From Pithys albifrons albifrons (lineage: Eukaryota > Chordata > Aves > Passeriformes > Thamnophilidae), in the NCBI RefSeq assembly GCF_047495875.1, contig NC_092459.1, positions 39,730,490 to 39,794,489 of the forward strand: a stretch of 64,000 nt of DNA, given 5' to 3'. Below the pieces are notes generated by a model that saw only the letters and a list, made by a program, of their open reading frames with translations, ran no database searches and was not told the DNA's origin. The position numbers and the translations under genes were made by a program. Below are positions 28,301-39,917 of the stretch, piece after piece; position 1 is the first letter of the stretch; every line of letters begins with the position of its first letter.

Positions 28301-29006
28301 AGACAGAAGGCTAAGACAAACAGGAGGCAAGTGATTGTGAACCTTTTTAGAAAAATCTCTATTAAAAAGAAATCTTTCAGATACTTGTTTCTTACCTAAA
28401 AAGAGGATGTGGACAAATGTTCAAAGATGTGTAGTAATTGATAAGGACCTTAATTGTTAGGCAAAGTGAAAGGTTCAGATCTACTTTATTATTCACCTCT
28501 CTGTTGTTTCACCTAGACTTTTGAGGTGGAAGTGCAGCAACAGAGTGACACCACCTTAAAATAAAAACAGGGCTTTTACCCCTCCTTCTCTCTATATTAG
28601 CTCCTAGACAAGCCTCAGAGTTATATGTAACTCAACAGACTCTAGCACTATTAAAAGGAATAGATCTTCCGTTAGCCATATACTAGAATAGTGACAGTCT
28701 CTGAAGCCCATCGTTCTTTGCTGATCATCAAAAGTTATGTGGAATAATGTGAAAAGCAGAGAGAGGCCTGAACATTGCATTTAGTGTAGATATTTTCAAT
28801 GCTTGATCATATCTTTCCCTGTAAAGGATTTGCAGTTGCTGTTTAGCCAACAATATTTTAACTGGGATCTGGCAAGGACATGCCTGAATTCTTTTAACTT
28901 AGAGTTATGTTTCATAAAATGTGAACTTTATTGTGTTCTGTCTTGTACTTATATAAGATTTTTTTAATATTTATTTTTAGAATATCCTTGTCTTTTCAGT
29001 TTGTTT

Positions 29007-29016
29007 GGGGGGGGGG
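29007..29016 (+). repeat. Poly-G run, 10 bases
   Basis: An uninterrupted G run followed by a short GTTTGTGTG segment. Length-variable low-complexity sequence. Confidence 0.9.
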
Positions 29017-29698
29017 TTGTTTGTGTGTAATGTAAGGTTATCTTGTACTCTAACTGCTTATTTAGTAGTCAATGGAAACTGTATCCTGATCCTAAACAGC
29101 ATTTCTACACTGCCCATATTTCAGTGTAGAAAGGTAGAAGTACTTTCAATGTAAGCTTTAGCTTCTTCAGGTCTGCTGAAATATGATTTTAGAAGTTGAA
29201 AAAGAAATCTAGGTGTACCAAGATCTGCCAAACATTTTAAAATTAGTAAAGCAGCATTTATTTGTGTAGATATCACTCATCAACCTCTTTGTACTTATAA
29301 AAAAAGAAAAGGCATCATCTTATTGAAACTATGTCACTACCTGTTTTCTACCCTTCTTGTAAATCAGGGTTTGGCTCCTAAAGAATATCTGATGGTTATT
29401 TCAATGGAAAAGAACTGTTTTTCCTTTTAAGGACATTCTGAGATACTATCCAGCTTTAATACCATATTATGTTCTTAATTTCTGCATGGAATTCCAATTA
29501 GCATAACTGGGAGCTGTGCAATAATTACAGTACAGAAAATAAAACATTCCAATATAACATCAGCTTTCTAGATGACATGAATGTTGACAGACATGAGATA
29601 AAATGCTAAGACACAGCAAAAGCCTTTGCTGCTCCTGGTGTAAATTTTCTGTATTTGTTTAGCAAATCAGTCTATTAGATTTTAGTTATTTACTTCTT

Positions 29699-29945
29699 GG
29701 ATGCCCTGTCCAAACCGCCTGCCAGGCACTTCCTTTACTAGACCAGGTTGCTCAAAGCCCTATCCAACCTAGCCTTGACCATTTCGAAGGATGGAACATC
29801 CAGAACTTTCTGTATAACTTATGTCATTGTCTCACCACACTCATTGTAGAGTTTTTGCTCTGTATAGCTGACCTAAACCTGCCTTCTTTCAGTTTGAAAC
29901 CATTATACCTGGTTTTGTCACTACAGGCCTTGATAAAGAGAAGGA
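29699..29945 (-). mobile_element. CR1 LINE 3' fragment, - strand
   Basis: On the + strand this reads as the reverse complement of the CR1 C-terminal and 3' region. It includes the AGACCAGGTTGCTCAAAGCC and CCAACCTAGCCTTGA segments and the TGTCACTACAGGCCTT segment, all familiar from bird CR1 copies and repeated in the copies at 48595-48850 and 54507-54800. The 3' octamers are not present. The upstream end fades near 29945 into AG-rich sequence. It is severely 5'-truncated and non-coding. Confidence 0.8.
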
Positions 29946-32900
29946 AAGGAAGGAAAAGAAGATCAGGAAAAGCTAACTCCTGCCTTTTACCAAGAGTGCA
30001 GCACCATGATTTATTCTGCTTGACATCAGGAAACAGGAGCCTTAGTAATCTTCTCCCTGTGGCATGGGTTCCTTTAGAGTCTGCAGTCTCTCCATAGCCA
30101 CTCTGCACATAGACTTTGCTACTGTTTTAGAGGTGTGACAATCTTTGAGGGAACCAGAACTAGAGAGAGTAAACGTTTATGACTTTCCTAATAGGGATTA
30201 TACATTGTACCTATTCTTCGTGGTGATAAATGGTAGTGTGCTTTTGCTTCTTTCTGCATACTGTGCAAGATTAAGGTCATACAGAGGTAAACCATGATAA
30301 ATAAAGGGATCTGTAATGGAAAACACTTTTCTAAGAAGGACTTAAAAAACGCAGCAAATCCTGAACTGTGGTTCTTGTTCTGCCACCTTTCTTTGTCCCT
30401 ATGATCAAGTAATTTTCATCCAATTCATCAAACTAAGGGCACACATTCCTAGAAACTTGCTCTTTTTAAAAGAGCAAGGAAATTAAACACTTGGAGAGAA
30501 TTGCGATTGTCTTACAGCAAATGGGAAAGCTCAGCAAAATAGATCCCATGATTCAGATTTGTTTCTTATTCCTGCTGGATGTATTTGTTGTTAAAAAGTT
30601 GCTTAGCAGTATGTATCATCCTATATTTGCTCCTTTTTTACCCGGGGTATCCTGACTGGAAAATACATCTGCTAAACAGGTGCCATAGCAACTCCGTTTT
30701 GCTAAACATGATCTACTTGACCTACAATACATGTATTTAAGCAATTTGCATGGAAGTATGTAAATACAGGGGTAAATTTTCCTTTCATATCCTTTAGCTA
30801 GAAGATTACAGATACAGAAACACACAGAAGAGTAAAGGTGAATCGTCATGCCATGAGGCACTAGGAAATTGCAAAGTTGTAGCAACAGAACCAGGGGTTG
30901 TCACCTGCTCAAATTTTATTTAAAAGAAAAGAAAACAGAGGAAAGTCTATACTAGAAAAAAGCTGATGTCAGAGACTTTATCAGATATATAAATAAATAT
31001 GAGATGCAAAAACTGTTACAATTCAAATATTGCTCTAAACATATCGAGAATGGCAACAATGGTCACAAACAACAAGAGAGTGAGAAGATTTCATTCATGT
31101 CAACAGCCCCAAATGCCAGAAGGCAAAGAAGCAATGAATATTAATGCAACCATATTTTTTGGTAGGGTCTCAGACAGGAGACAGCTAGCAAATCTGGGCT
31201 AGCCATGCCTCAAGATGTAGCATAACCAGAAATAACACCAATGTCTGACATTCTTTTATGTATTTATTGAAGGTGTTGTTAAGTTTATAAAATGATGCCA
31301 GGCATTGGAAGAGCTAATTGAAATCCACTTTCAGTAACTTAGTTACTAGGATGTTTCAAAGCATCTCTAAGTCTGTGTGTTATGCTGATATTGATTCTTA
31401 ATTCTTAAGTTTATTTAGGAAAGGAGGATGTGAGGAAGTGAATCTGTAAGATCTTTCTAAGGCAATTAGAGCTGGTTGTTTCTCTCCGTAAAAGCTGCTG
31501 TATCACAGAATATTGATCACCTGGAACTAGATAAAGCAGAACTGATGACTAAATAATTTGTATGGCTTTAATACATGTGAAAATATTTAGGCACAGCATG
31601 TGGACTAGGTAGAACCCAAAAGCAGCCATTGAGCTTCTACAGAAACTGGAATAATCCAGGTGCAAATCCTCATTTTCATTACTCTAACACCCTTTGATGT
31701 TTACAGAATGGTTTACAGCTGTATTTACAGTGCAGTGCTAGGTACTCACACTTATTTTGAGTTTGTGTGACTGAAATGTGCATAACTATGAGCATGCATG
31801 TTGAATGTCAGGCTATAATTTCCTTCCTCAGTCTTTTATTTGTGTCATCAACAAATAGCATTTCTTTACATAATCCACAACTATTTTATAAACCTTAGCA
31901 AAATGCTGGAAAGCCACCAAGAAGATGCAAATCAACATAAATTTTAACCCTGCAACAAATGGAAGTGTGAAATAAGTATAATTGGTAAAAATTTATAAAT
32001 CAATAAACATTTTAAGAATTTTAAATAAATAAACATTCCTGAAATTAATATTCTTACACAATTATACACAAAAGTACAGCTCTTTGTTTAAAAACAGGTT
32101 TGTTCTTCCCCTAAATTCTTTATTCACTGGTGATTCACCTATGCAAAACTGCCCCTCAGTGTGTTCTTAAAATCAGTGGCTGTAATAAGTAAGAATTAAA
32201 TTAGGGCAGGAAAAATTCTATCTTATAATTATGCAGGAAAACTATCATAATGAAATCTGAGTATTTTGCTACTTCTAAGATTTTTTTAACCAAATAGTGC
32301 TGAAACATTTTTAAAAAGAAAAATGAACACTTATTCTGATTTAACAGTGTAATTTCATTGACTACCAAAGAGCTATTTCTGATTTATACCACAGAGATCA
32401 AAATCAGACACAGTTCCTCTGTAATTTTCTTCCTAACGTTTCTGTATGGATGAAAATCTAAGTAAGATTATGGGGGTTTATGCACGCATATTTGGCAGCC
32501 TTTTTGTATTTATTGGTGTAGCAAATATCATTTGAATTTGGTCCCTTTTTGCTAAAGAGTCAAATAAGTTATTTGCTGTATGAATAAGTGTTTGATAGCA
32601 GATCCGACAAAGATATGGCATGAGGTATGAGTTTGCAGATGTAATAAAATGACTAAAAGGCCAATTTATGCCTCATGTAACATTGCTGAAGTCAATGAAT
32701 CTGATCTTTATGTTGAAAATCCAATTTCACACTTAAAAAGATTATTTATATCAGAATTGTTTGTTTTTGTTTAGTGGTAGTTCTTGTAAGAATACCCTGT
32801 AGGATAAAATGAATTAGATATTCATTTGTAACTTTTATCCATACAGCACACAGTCTTTTTTTTTCCAAATATATCACCCCAACTCATGTCAAGGAAAATT

Positions 32901-33873
32901 ACAATGCACTTGCGGAGTACATATAATAAATAATCATTAGTACAATTAGTGAAGATTAGGAATTTAGACAAGATATGACACTTGAGCTAGAGACAATTCA
33001 GAGAAATCAGAAAGCTGGACTGACATGAGGAACTGTGAGAAAATACAGTCCTTAAAATGGGAAAAACACACAGGATCACCAAAACAGTGGAATAAAATTG
33101 AACAAAGCTGAAGGCTAGAAGGAAAAGTCTTTTAGCAAAGAACTAAGACTGTTCCATAATAATAAAGTACAATACAAAAGGTTGGTGCATACAGGTCAGT
33201 AAGATTCAGGAAACAAGGATGTTCAAGTAGAAGGAGCAACAGCAATCCCAGAGGTACATTAATGAGCCAAAAGCACATGGGGAAATGAGTACTGAAAGAG
33301 AGTGGTCAGTCTTTCTGTCTTCTCTACCTAGACTCCTATTCATGGTGAAAGCTGTGAGCAGCTGCAGGTCAGTGTTTCCAGATTCTCAGTTTCCAACACT
33401 CCTGCCAATATTAAGCCTTTGGCTTCTGTCTTCATTAAATATCGTATATTTCATCCTGCTGTTCAAACTCTTACATCTATCCCTTCTTGAGCATCCTCAG
33501 ACTATTTCTTCCTAAATGATTTCAAGTAAAGAGTCCTTGTGGACAACAAGTAAACCACAAACTTTGAATTTTCTCCACCATTATTAGACATTTAGGATTT
33601 AGACGTGCCATCAATAGCAATTCCTCTGTCTTTATATGACTTTTAATGTTTATGCATTTTAATCAGAGATGATCAAAATATTTCAAATTAAGAGAGAAGA
33701 TTTAGGGCTCCAGTACTGATCTTTCTATGCACTCAAAAATTTTCTGTCAATCTTCATTTTCCACAATTCTTTCACAAATCTAGTTTGAGTTGGCCTTACA
33801 TCTAAGCAGTATTTATTTCAGACTGCTAGGACATTGTTCAGAACTAGGGTTTCTACAGTTTCTAGGTTTTTCT
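29946..33873. other. Unique sequence, no gene seen
   Basis: No exon, RNA gene or intact transposon was recognised. The only repeat-like piece is 32659-32705, which resembles half of the palindromic repeat seen at 16011-16078. The rest is AT-rich and looks single-copy. Confidence 0.55.
32659..32705 (+). repeat. Half-copy of palindromic sauropsid repeat
   Basis: The segment begins GGCCAATTTATGCC and contains GCTGAAGTCAATGAATC, matching the end (GGCCAAATT...) and centre (TGAAGTCAATGG) of the palindromic repeat family represented at 16011-16078 and 38010-38045. The partner arm is not evident. The assignment rests on short motifs and on memory of the family. Confidence 0.4.
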
Positions 33874-34486
33874 TGTGATGCAAAGAAACTGCTTCTGCTG
33901 TGTAATATGTATTTGTAAAAAGATACTTTATTAAAAACCTTTACAGTCCACCAAAGTAACAAACACTTGATTTCCTTGAGAAGCTGAAGTTGAAGTTCTG
34001 GTCCTCCTCTGGATTCAACAAGCTGTACCAGAAGTCCCAAAACCTGAAGATTATATATGCTCATGTTCAGGTGGGAATGCCCAGTACCTCCCAGGAGGGC
34101 CAGGAGTTTCACAATGGGTGATTTAACTCTGTGAGTCATGGAATATCTTTGTAATTGTGATGGTCTGTGTTGTTGCAACTGCCTACTGTGCAAGTCCTTA
34201 ATGTCCCATTAGCAGACATGACTGGTCAGGCTGGGTGTGAAGGTGCTAATGCCTCCCCAGAGGGGAGTTATCAGCTGAGTCATTGGTGTGAAGACAAAGA
34301 ATCACTCCCCTCTCTCACAGAGTTCTTTAACACCCAGCTTGTAGACTGAGGTGTCAGGAGTCCCCTGGGCAACTGCTAAAAATGGTCAATTACTAGCAGT
34401 TAATCAGAAATTACATGGAGGGTGTAGAATACAGTTTTAGTCATACCCACAGTGATAAACTCGTCGCAGATATTGTAACTAGGACA
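33874..34486 (-). mobile_element. Solo LTR related to the copy at 13851-14641
   Basis: Read on the - strand it begins TGTCCTAGTTACA at 34486, the same terminus as the LTR at 13851-14641, and aligns with it closely to about 33985 (shared GGAGTTATCA, CACAGAGTTCT, GTGATTTAACTCTGTGAGTC and GAGGTACTGGGCATT-type blocks). It carries TATATAA at 34057-34051 and AATAAA at 33932-33927. Downstream of the TATA region the two copies differ and this one is shorter, so it is either a different subfamily or internally deleted. The left edge at 33874 (CATCACA on the - strand) is a best guess. A 126-codon frame over 33813-34193 is incidental LTR sequence and not a viral gene. Confidence 0.72.
33927..33932 (-). 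promoter_or_regulatory. LTR polyadenylation signal AATAAA
   Basis: AATAAA on the - strand, about 120 bases downstream of the LTR TATA motif and about 55 bases before the proposed LTR end. The position fits the R region of a retroviral LTR. Function is inferred from position only. Confidence 0.5.
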
Positions 34487-35377
34487 GGAGGTAATTAATC
34501 TAAAATATTTTTATTGGAACAATTTTTAATCCATATCAATCATACTGATAAATACAGACTAATCTACGTTTGTTGATTTCTTTGAGGAACTGTAGAGAAC
34601 TGACTTTAAACTACGAAATTGGTATTGACTCTTCATATTCATCCACATTAAATCTCCTCTTTACTATGACTTGAGGCAATTTTCTGTCTTGGAGTCAAAT
34701 AGGCTGTTTCCTCAAGTGTCCCCCAAAACCTTTAAAACTGCACATTTGTAATTTGTCTGCCATCAAGGAAATTTAAGCAACAGTTTGAGCACACAGCTTA
34801 CTTCAAAGTTGGTAATCTAAGCCTTTCACATTTGTGCTCATTTAAAAATGTATTGCAATGTACATTACTCTTGAAGTTTTGTTTCTTGATGTGGAACCCT
34901 TATTCCTATTAACCATTTTATATTTCTTCCTTGCCTGTATAGCTTTGTTGTTCCCTTCAGAAACTAGAGCATTTGTTATATTGTGAGGCCATTTCTGGTG
35001 TGTTTTGTTTTTTTAATCCTGACTACATACAAATTAATTATATAGTGTTGTACCTTCTTTAGCAGCTGTCCTTTTATATGTATGCACATGAACTATTTGG
35101 TATAACTTCCTAATTACACAAAAGTGCAAAGAATTTTGAAAAGTTTTATTTTATTCCTATTCTTATGAAATCAGCTGGCTTTGTCCAGGGAGTTCATTAT
35201 TCTGTTCTCCCTGGGATGATTTTACCCACTTAGTATTCCATTTGGGGTGATTGTTACCATAACATGGTCTTGCACACTGCAATGCTAGGATTTCTTCCTG
35301 TTGGGAGCAAACTTGACCATTTATCCATCTTTGATGTAACGCATCCAGTTTCATATGTCTTCAAAACTAGCCACGTT
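34487..35377. other. Unique spacer, no gene seen
   Basis: AT-rich sequence between the LTR and the large CR1. No coding exon, RNA gene or repeat was recognised. Confidence 0.55.
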
Positions 35378-35647
35378 TCTGATGACTTAAAATTCTGTAT
35401 GTCTAAAGGTGGCAAGGCAGCAAAAACACCTTCTGTCTGAGAATACGCATCCACAAATATGTTAGAAGTCTAACAGGTGAGGCAGAAGGCTGGCTTGTCT
35501 GAACAGGAGTCTTCTCTTGGAAATAAGGCAAACAAGAAAGGTGTATGCCCAGTGGAAATAAGGTCAAGTGACATAGGAAGAAGTCAGGAATGCTACTTGC
35601 ACTGTAGGGGAAAAAACTACCCAGCCAAAGCTCAACTGGAGTAGAAA

Positions 35648-36031
35648 TTGTCAGAAATGAGGGGAAACAATAAAAGGAGTTATTTCAAATATATTAATGA
35701 CAATAGTCAGTATAGAAATATCATTGACCCATTACAGGATGAGGATGATCACCTCATGCACAGAGGCGGGGACAAGGCAGAGGTGTTTAACTCTTTCTTT
35801 GCCTCTGTCTTCAACAGACCAAGGGGATCTCAGTACACTGACTTGGAGGACCGTGACTGCGAGAATGATCAAAACCCTAAAATTGTGAGGGATCTGCTGC
35901 TCCAGCTGGACCCCCACAAATCTACTGGGCCTGATGGAATCCATCCCAGAATCCTCAAAATGCTTGCTGATGGCATTGCAAAACCTCTCTTGATGGTTTT
36001 TGAGCTGTCTTGGGAAACTGGTCCCAGCTGA
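35648..36031 (+). pseudogene. CR1 ORF2 remnant: linker and start of RT
   Basis: A 128-codon open segment of CR1 ORF2. The N-terminal part matches the endonuclease-RT linker. The block DLLLQLDPHKSTGPDGIHPR (about residues 80-99) is the conserved entry into the CR1 reverse transcriptase. The frame ends at TGA after ETGPS, where an intact element would read on into the ADWK/NYRP region. That region is present just downstream in another frame, so a frameshift separates them. Confidence 0.85.
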
Positions 36032-36177
36032 CTAGAAGTTGGCAAACATAGTCCAGATTTTCAAGAAGTACAAGAAAGAGGACCCTGGAAACTACAGGCC
36101 TTTCAGTCTCACTTCAGGGACTGGTAAAGTTATGGAGAAGATTATCCTGAGAAGTATTGAAAAACACCTGAAAGACA

Positions 36178-36420
36178 ATGCAGTCATTGGTCACAGCCAT
36201 CATGGCTTCATGTGAGGAAAGTCCTGTTTTATCAAATCTGGTTTCCTTTTATGATGAATTAACTCACCTAGGTGATCAAGGGAAGCCAGTTGATGTAATC
36301 TTTTTGGATTTCAGTAAAGCATTTGATACTGTCTCTCACAGAATGCTTCTGGACAAAGTGTCCAGCACACAAATGGATAAACACATCACATGGAGACTGA
36401 GGAACTGGCTTATGGGTTGA
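36178..36420 (+). pseudogene. CR1 ORF2 remnant: RT palm segment
   Basis: An open segment of about 80 codons containing VIFLDFSKAFDTVSHRML, the first aspartate-bearing palm motif of CR1 reverse transcriptase. The first catalytic Asp (in FLDFSKAF) is retained. The frame closes after LRNWLMG at a TGA that corresponds to an Arg codon in related elements. It is part of the CR1 copy at 35378-37467 and is not an independent gene. Confidence 0.85.
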
Positions 36421-36946
36421 GCAAAAGAGGGTAACAGTGAATGGGGTAAACATCAGACTGGTGACCTATCGCAAGTGAGGTTTCACAGAGCTCCATCTTA
36501 GGTCCTGTGCTCTTCAACATCTTCATAAATGACTTGGATGCAGGACTGGAAGGGATACTAAGCAAGTTTGCAATGACACAAAACTGGGAGGAGCTGTTGA
36601 CTCCATTGAAGGCAGGGAGGCCCTGCAGAGAGACCTCAACAAATTAGAGGACTGGGCAGTCATGAACCATATGAAATTCAACAAGAGGAAGTGGCAGATT
36701 CTGCACCTGGGATGGGGCGACTCTGGATGTATGTACAGATTGGGGAATAAGGATCTGGAAAGAAATGCCATGGAAAGGGACCTGAGGTCCTGATTGGTGG
36801 CAAGTTGAATGTGAGTCAGCAGTGCCCTGGCAGCCAGGAGGGCCAACCATGTCCTGGGGGGCATCAGGCAAAGCATTGCCAGCTGGTGGAGGGAGGGGAT
36901 TGTCCCACTCTGTTTTGCACCGGGGTGGCCTCACCTTGAACATTGT

Positions 36947-37369
36947 GTGCAGTTTGGGGCACCAAAATATGAGAAAAATATTAAGCCATTAGAGAGTGTC
37001 CAAAGCAGGGCAATGAAGATGGTGAAGGGCCTTGAGGGGAATCTGTATGAGGAGCGGCTGAGGTCACTTAGGCTATTCAGCCTGGAGAAGGGGAGACTGA
37101 GGGAAGACCTCATTGCAGGCTACAACTTGCTACTGAGGGGAAGAGGAGGGCCAGGCAGTGATCTCTTCTCTGTGATGATGACCAGTGACAGGATCCCAGG
37201 GAATAGCCTGAAGTTGTGTCAGGAGAGTTTTAAGTTAGATATTAGAAAAAGGTTCTTCACCCAGAGGGTGGTTGGGCACTGGAACAGGCTCCCCAGGGAA
37301 GTGGAAACAGCTCCAAGCCTGACAGAGTTCAAGAAGTGTTTAGACGATACTCTCAGGCACACAGTGTGA
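36947..37369 (+). pseudogene. CR1 ORF2 remnant: C-terminal domain
   Basis: A 140-codon open segment ending at the natural TGA of CR1 ORF2. It contains the typical C-terminal blocks NIKPLESVQSRAMKMVKGL, LRSLRLFSLEKGRLREDL and FFTQRVVGHWNRLPREV, and ends with SLTEFKKCLDDTLR. This is the best-preserved part of the element. It is followed by the short CR1 3' UTR and terminal octamers. Confidence 0.9.
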
Positions 37370-37442
37370 CTCTTGGGGATGATCCTGTGCTGGGCTAAGG
37401 GTTAGACTCAGTGATCCTTGTGGGTCTCTTCCAACTCAGCAT

Positions 37443-37466
37443 ATTCTGTGGTTCTGTGGTTCTGTG
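37443..37466 (+). repeat. CR1 3'-terminal octamer repeats
   Basis: Three tandem octamers, one ATTCTGTG and two GTTCTGTG. CR1 elements end in two to four such octamers instead of a poly(A) tail. Their presence fixes the 3' boundary of this CR1 and its + orientation. Confidence 0.95.
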
Positions 37467-38009
37467 AAGTATTCTGGTGTTCCCTTCATGCAGTACTGAT
37501 TGCTTCAAAATCCACGTAAAACCTGACATCCTCTTGAAAACAGAAAACCAAGAGAAAGGGCATGAAAAACATGTATAATTAGCAAGGAAATTAACTTAAT
37601 GCTGAGAGGCAACAGGTGCCTAATTGAGCATCCAAGCAATCTCCTCATTTTTATATCTTTAGAGGGTTTTCCTTGCTAACTGACAGATGAGAGGTAATGA
37701 TGTTACTGATGACAAGAACAGTTATGAAACCTGAGGAAATCCCATTAAGTAAGAATTGGCCAAAAGACTGGCAAGCCTGCTCTCAGCAGCAGAGAAGGAT
37801 CTAAGCTGATATGCAACAGAAAAGGAGAGAAAGGCACCATCTGGCTTTACCCTTCCCACAGAAAGGTCAGGCTCCTTTGGTTTGGAAATACCGAGAGGCA
37901 CAGAAACAGCCCAAGGATAGCCCAGAATGAGAGTTCTGCAAAGCGGCATGTCCAGGCAAGAAGCGTTCCAAGGTAAGGCATTTTTATTTCTTTATCTCCA
38001 ATATTTTAA

Positions 38010-38045
38010 GGCCAAATTTTGATCTTAAAAGATCAAATTTGCCCT
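38010..38045 (+). repeat. Compact inverted repeat (palindromic repeat termini)
   Basis: GGCCAAATTTTGATCTT is followed immediately by AAAGATCAAATTTGCC, giving a near-perfect hairpin with two one-base bulges and almost no loop. The GGCCAAATT terminus is the same as in the palindromic sauropsid repeat inferred at 16011-16078 and 32659-32705. This may be a minimal copy in which the two ends are joined. Confidence 0.55.
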
Positions 38046-39792
38046 CATATGAGAAGGGTCTGTAGTGACAGCTGCTCTAGTCCCCAGGCAGTGTTAGGAA
38101 GAGTGTGCCTTGTGCAGTCTCTTAGTTTTTTCTACCAATTCATACTCCTTGCTTCCCTAACCTGTGGAAAGCACAAGCATTCAGGTAGGTAAAGGCTTCT
38201 TCATTGCAGGAAAAGTGCAGCAATGTTTCTAATAAGGATGTATGTTATTTTAGTCCTGAAATAATGTGGAAATATCAAGCTATTCAAAACATTTATAACC
38301 ATTGCACTTCTAACACACCCCAAGTTTTGCACTCTTTGCAGAGTACCCTTATTTGGCATGTAATGATTTCAGACCTGTTAAATCTTTACATTATCCCAAC
38401 AACATGTCAATTAATGGAGGCAGTTTATACAGATTACAAAGATTTGTCTGAGGTGGCCACAGCTTTGTTAAAGCTGTTTTGTGGACATCTTCATAATTAA
38501 TGGAAAAATCATTAAGAATTCAGTCTTTATTAACCCCTGTAGCTGCAGGGGCCCATTTCATCTTAATTGCATTCATTTGGCACTGGCAGTATTATACAGC
38601 ATAATCACTAATAAATGATCTTTTAATTTGTACCAATCAAGAGAGCTTGCTTTCATGCCAATATTCCTGTTTCTTTGATGTTGACCTGTCTTGATTTTTG
38701 ATCATTTGAACTTAAGATGATTTACTGGAAAATCAATATCAATACCAAATCTGCCGTATTCATACATCTGTGGTTAAGTTCAATTTGACTGTAGTTTGAT
38801 TGAAATAAGTAGTGCTTGATTATCCATTCAGATTTTATGAAATAATCAGGTTGGGAAATCTAGTCCTGTGTTCTTATTCAAAGGCAAATAATTAGAAACT
38901 GTAGGAAAACTACAGAGCTGGGACAGCATTTGAAGTAACACTTCAGATCCCACTAATTAACCAACTTTGTCTGTAATCTCCTAAAGGCCTCCACCAAGAG
39001 AGTAATATGCTATTACCCATTTAGCAAGGCCAACAGGGGCTTTGGCTACACTTGTTAATAAGAAAATCTGAGACAGTTTCTCTCATTATACCCCCTGTCA
39101 GCACTGTCTCTGCAGTATAAAATAGACATCATTGTTCTGTTGGTCAGTTAACCAGAAACCAGACTACTGTAAAAAAATACTTTACAGCTAATTGAAAATG
39201 ACTGAAACATTCCCTTATCAACCAGTTGCTTTGTGCTATTTCAAGAAAATATAAATGTTAGTGAAGGAGGGCAAACACAAAGTTCAGTCTCTTTAATGAA
39301 TACCCCCTGCATGAACTAGAATTACTGGCTTAGCTAAAGAGAAAAAAAACTCTTACAGCTATTACTTCAACCTCTTGGTTATGAATTAAAGGAAAAAACC
39401 CACATAATATCTTTACTAATATTATAGCACTTACTCCCTAAGTACTAAATTAATTTATTGAGAATTTACAAGTAAATCTGTTTAATTACTATGAGCAATA
39501 TGGGTCTTTAAACTCTTACTGCACTGTTAGACTGTGATACAGCTCCACTATGGGCCGTGCAATAAATTAATAAATAATGTAGCTCATTCTGAGGTGGGAG
39601 GGAATGAGCTGGACCACTGCAGCTGCATCATGGTATGGGTTGTCAGGGTTCCTCCTATTCTTGTGTCACTGCCTGGACCCACACTGTTTTGCCTGTAGCT
39701 ACTGTAGATGGCTGACCTCCTTCCTTAAGTCTTTGGTGATTTGGGGCAACCAGGTCTGGAACAATCTCCAATTGCAAAAGAGAGATAAAATT

Positions 39793-39794
<2 letters not shown>

Positions 39795-39849
<55 letters not shown>

Positions 39850-39917
39850 TGTGTGTCTGTGTCTGTGTCTGTGTCTGTGTCTGTGTCTGTGTCTGTGTGT
39901 GTCTGTGTCTGTGTGTA
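39795..39917 (+). repeat. Composite microsatellite (TG)n then (TGTGTC)n
   Basis: About 50 bases of alternating GT are followed by a TTTG interruption and then about 70 bases of a TGTGTC hexamer with short GT interruptions. The alternating purine-pyrimidine part could form Z-DNA in principle. Open frames across it on both strands (Cys/Val or Thr/His/Asp repeats) are artefacts of the repeat. Confidence 0.97.

Larger units (their letters stand above)
14642..29698. other. Long unique stretch, no gene seen
   Basis: About 15 kb with no confident coding exon, RNA gene or young transposon. It contains one palindromic repeat copy (16011-16078), a short CCCTTT repeat (about 15890-15914), a 14 bp direct duplication near 25316-25345 and a 10-G run (29007-29016). 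The candidate frames at 18748-19005 and 22755-23078 have no recognisable domain. Some parts, for example 19030-19150 with an ATTTGCAT octamer-like motif, look like conserved non-coding sequence in style, but conservation cannot be tested here. Confidence 0.5.
35378..37467 (+). mobile_element. CR1 LINE with intact 3' end
   Basis: This is the longest CR1 copy in the window. Clear homology starts at 35474, where it matches the CR1 at 47593-48594, and probably extends back to about 35378 with an internal deletion. The order is ORF2 linker (KSYFKYIN-like block), reverse-transcriptase start (STGPDGIHPRIL), FLDFSKAFDTVSH (about 36300-36340), [13 protein letters not shown] block (about 36500-36545), catalytic box region (about 36565), C-terminal region (FFTQRVVGHWNRLPREV, about 37250-37310) and 3' UTR. 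It ends in one ATTCTGTG and two GTTCTGTG octamers (37443-37466), the hallmark CR1 terminus. The FADD box has lost one base (AAGTTTGCAATGAC at 36563-36576, where one G is expected), and other shifts and stops are present, so it is dead. The endonuclease is absent because of 5' truncation. Confidence 0.95.

Noticed and set aside
13851..34486. The two - strand LTRs as the paired LTRs of one provirus
   Set aside because: They are about 19 kb apart, differ strongly in their downstream halves, and no gag, pol or env sequence was recognised between them. They are independent solo copies.
36523..36943. Frames of 117 and 99 codons on the - strand over the large CR1
   Set aside because: They are antisense shadows of CR1 ORF2 with no independent support.
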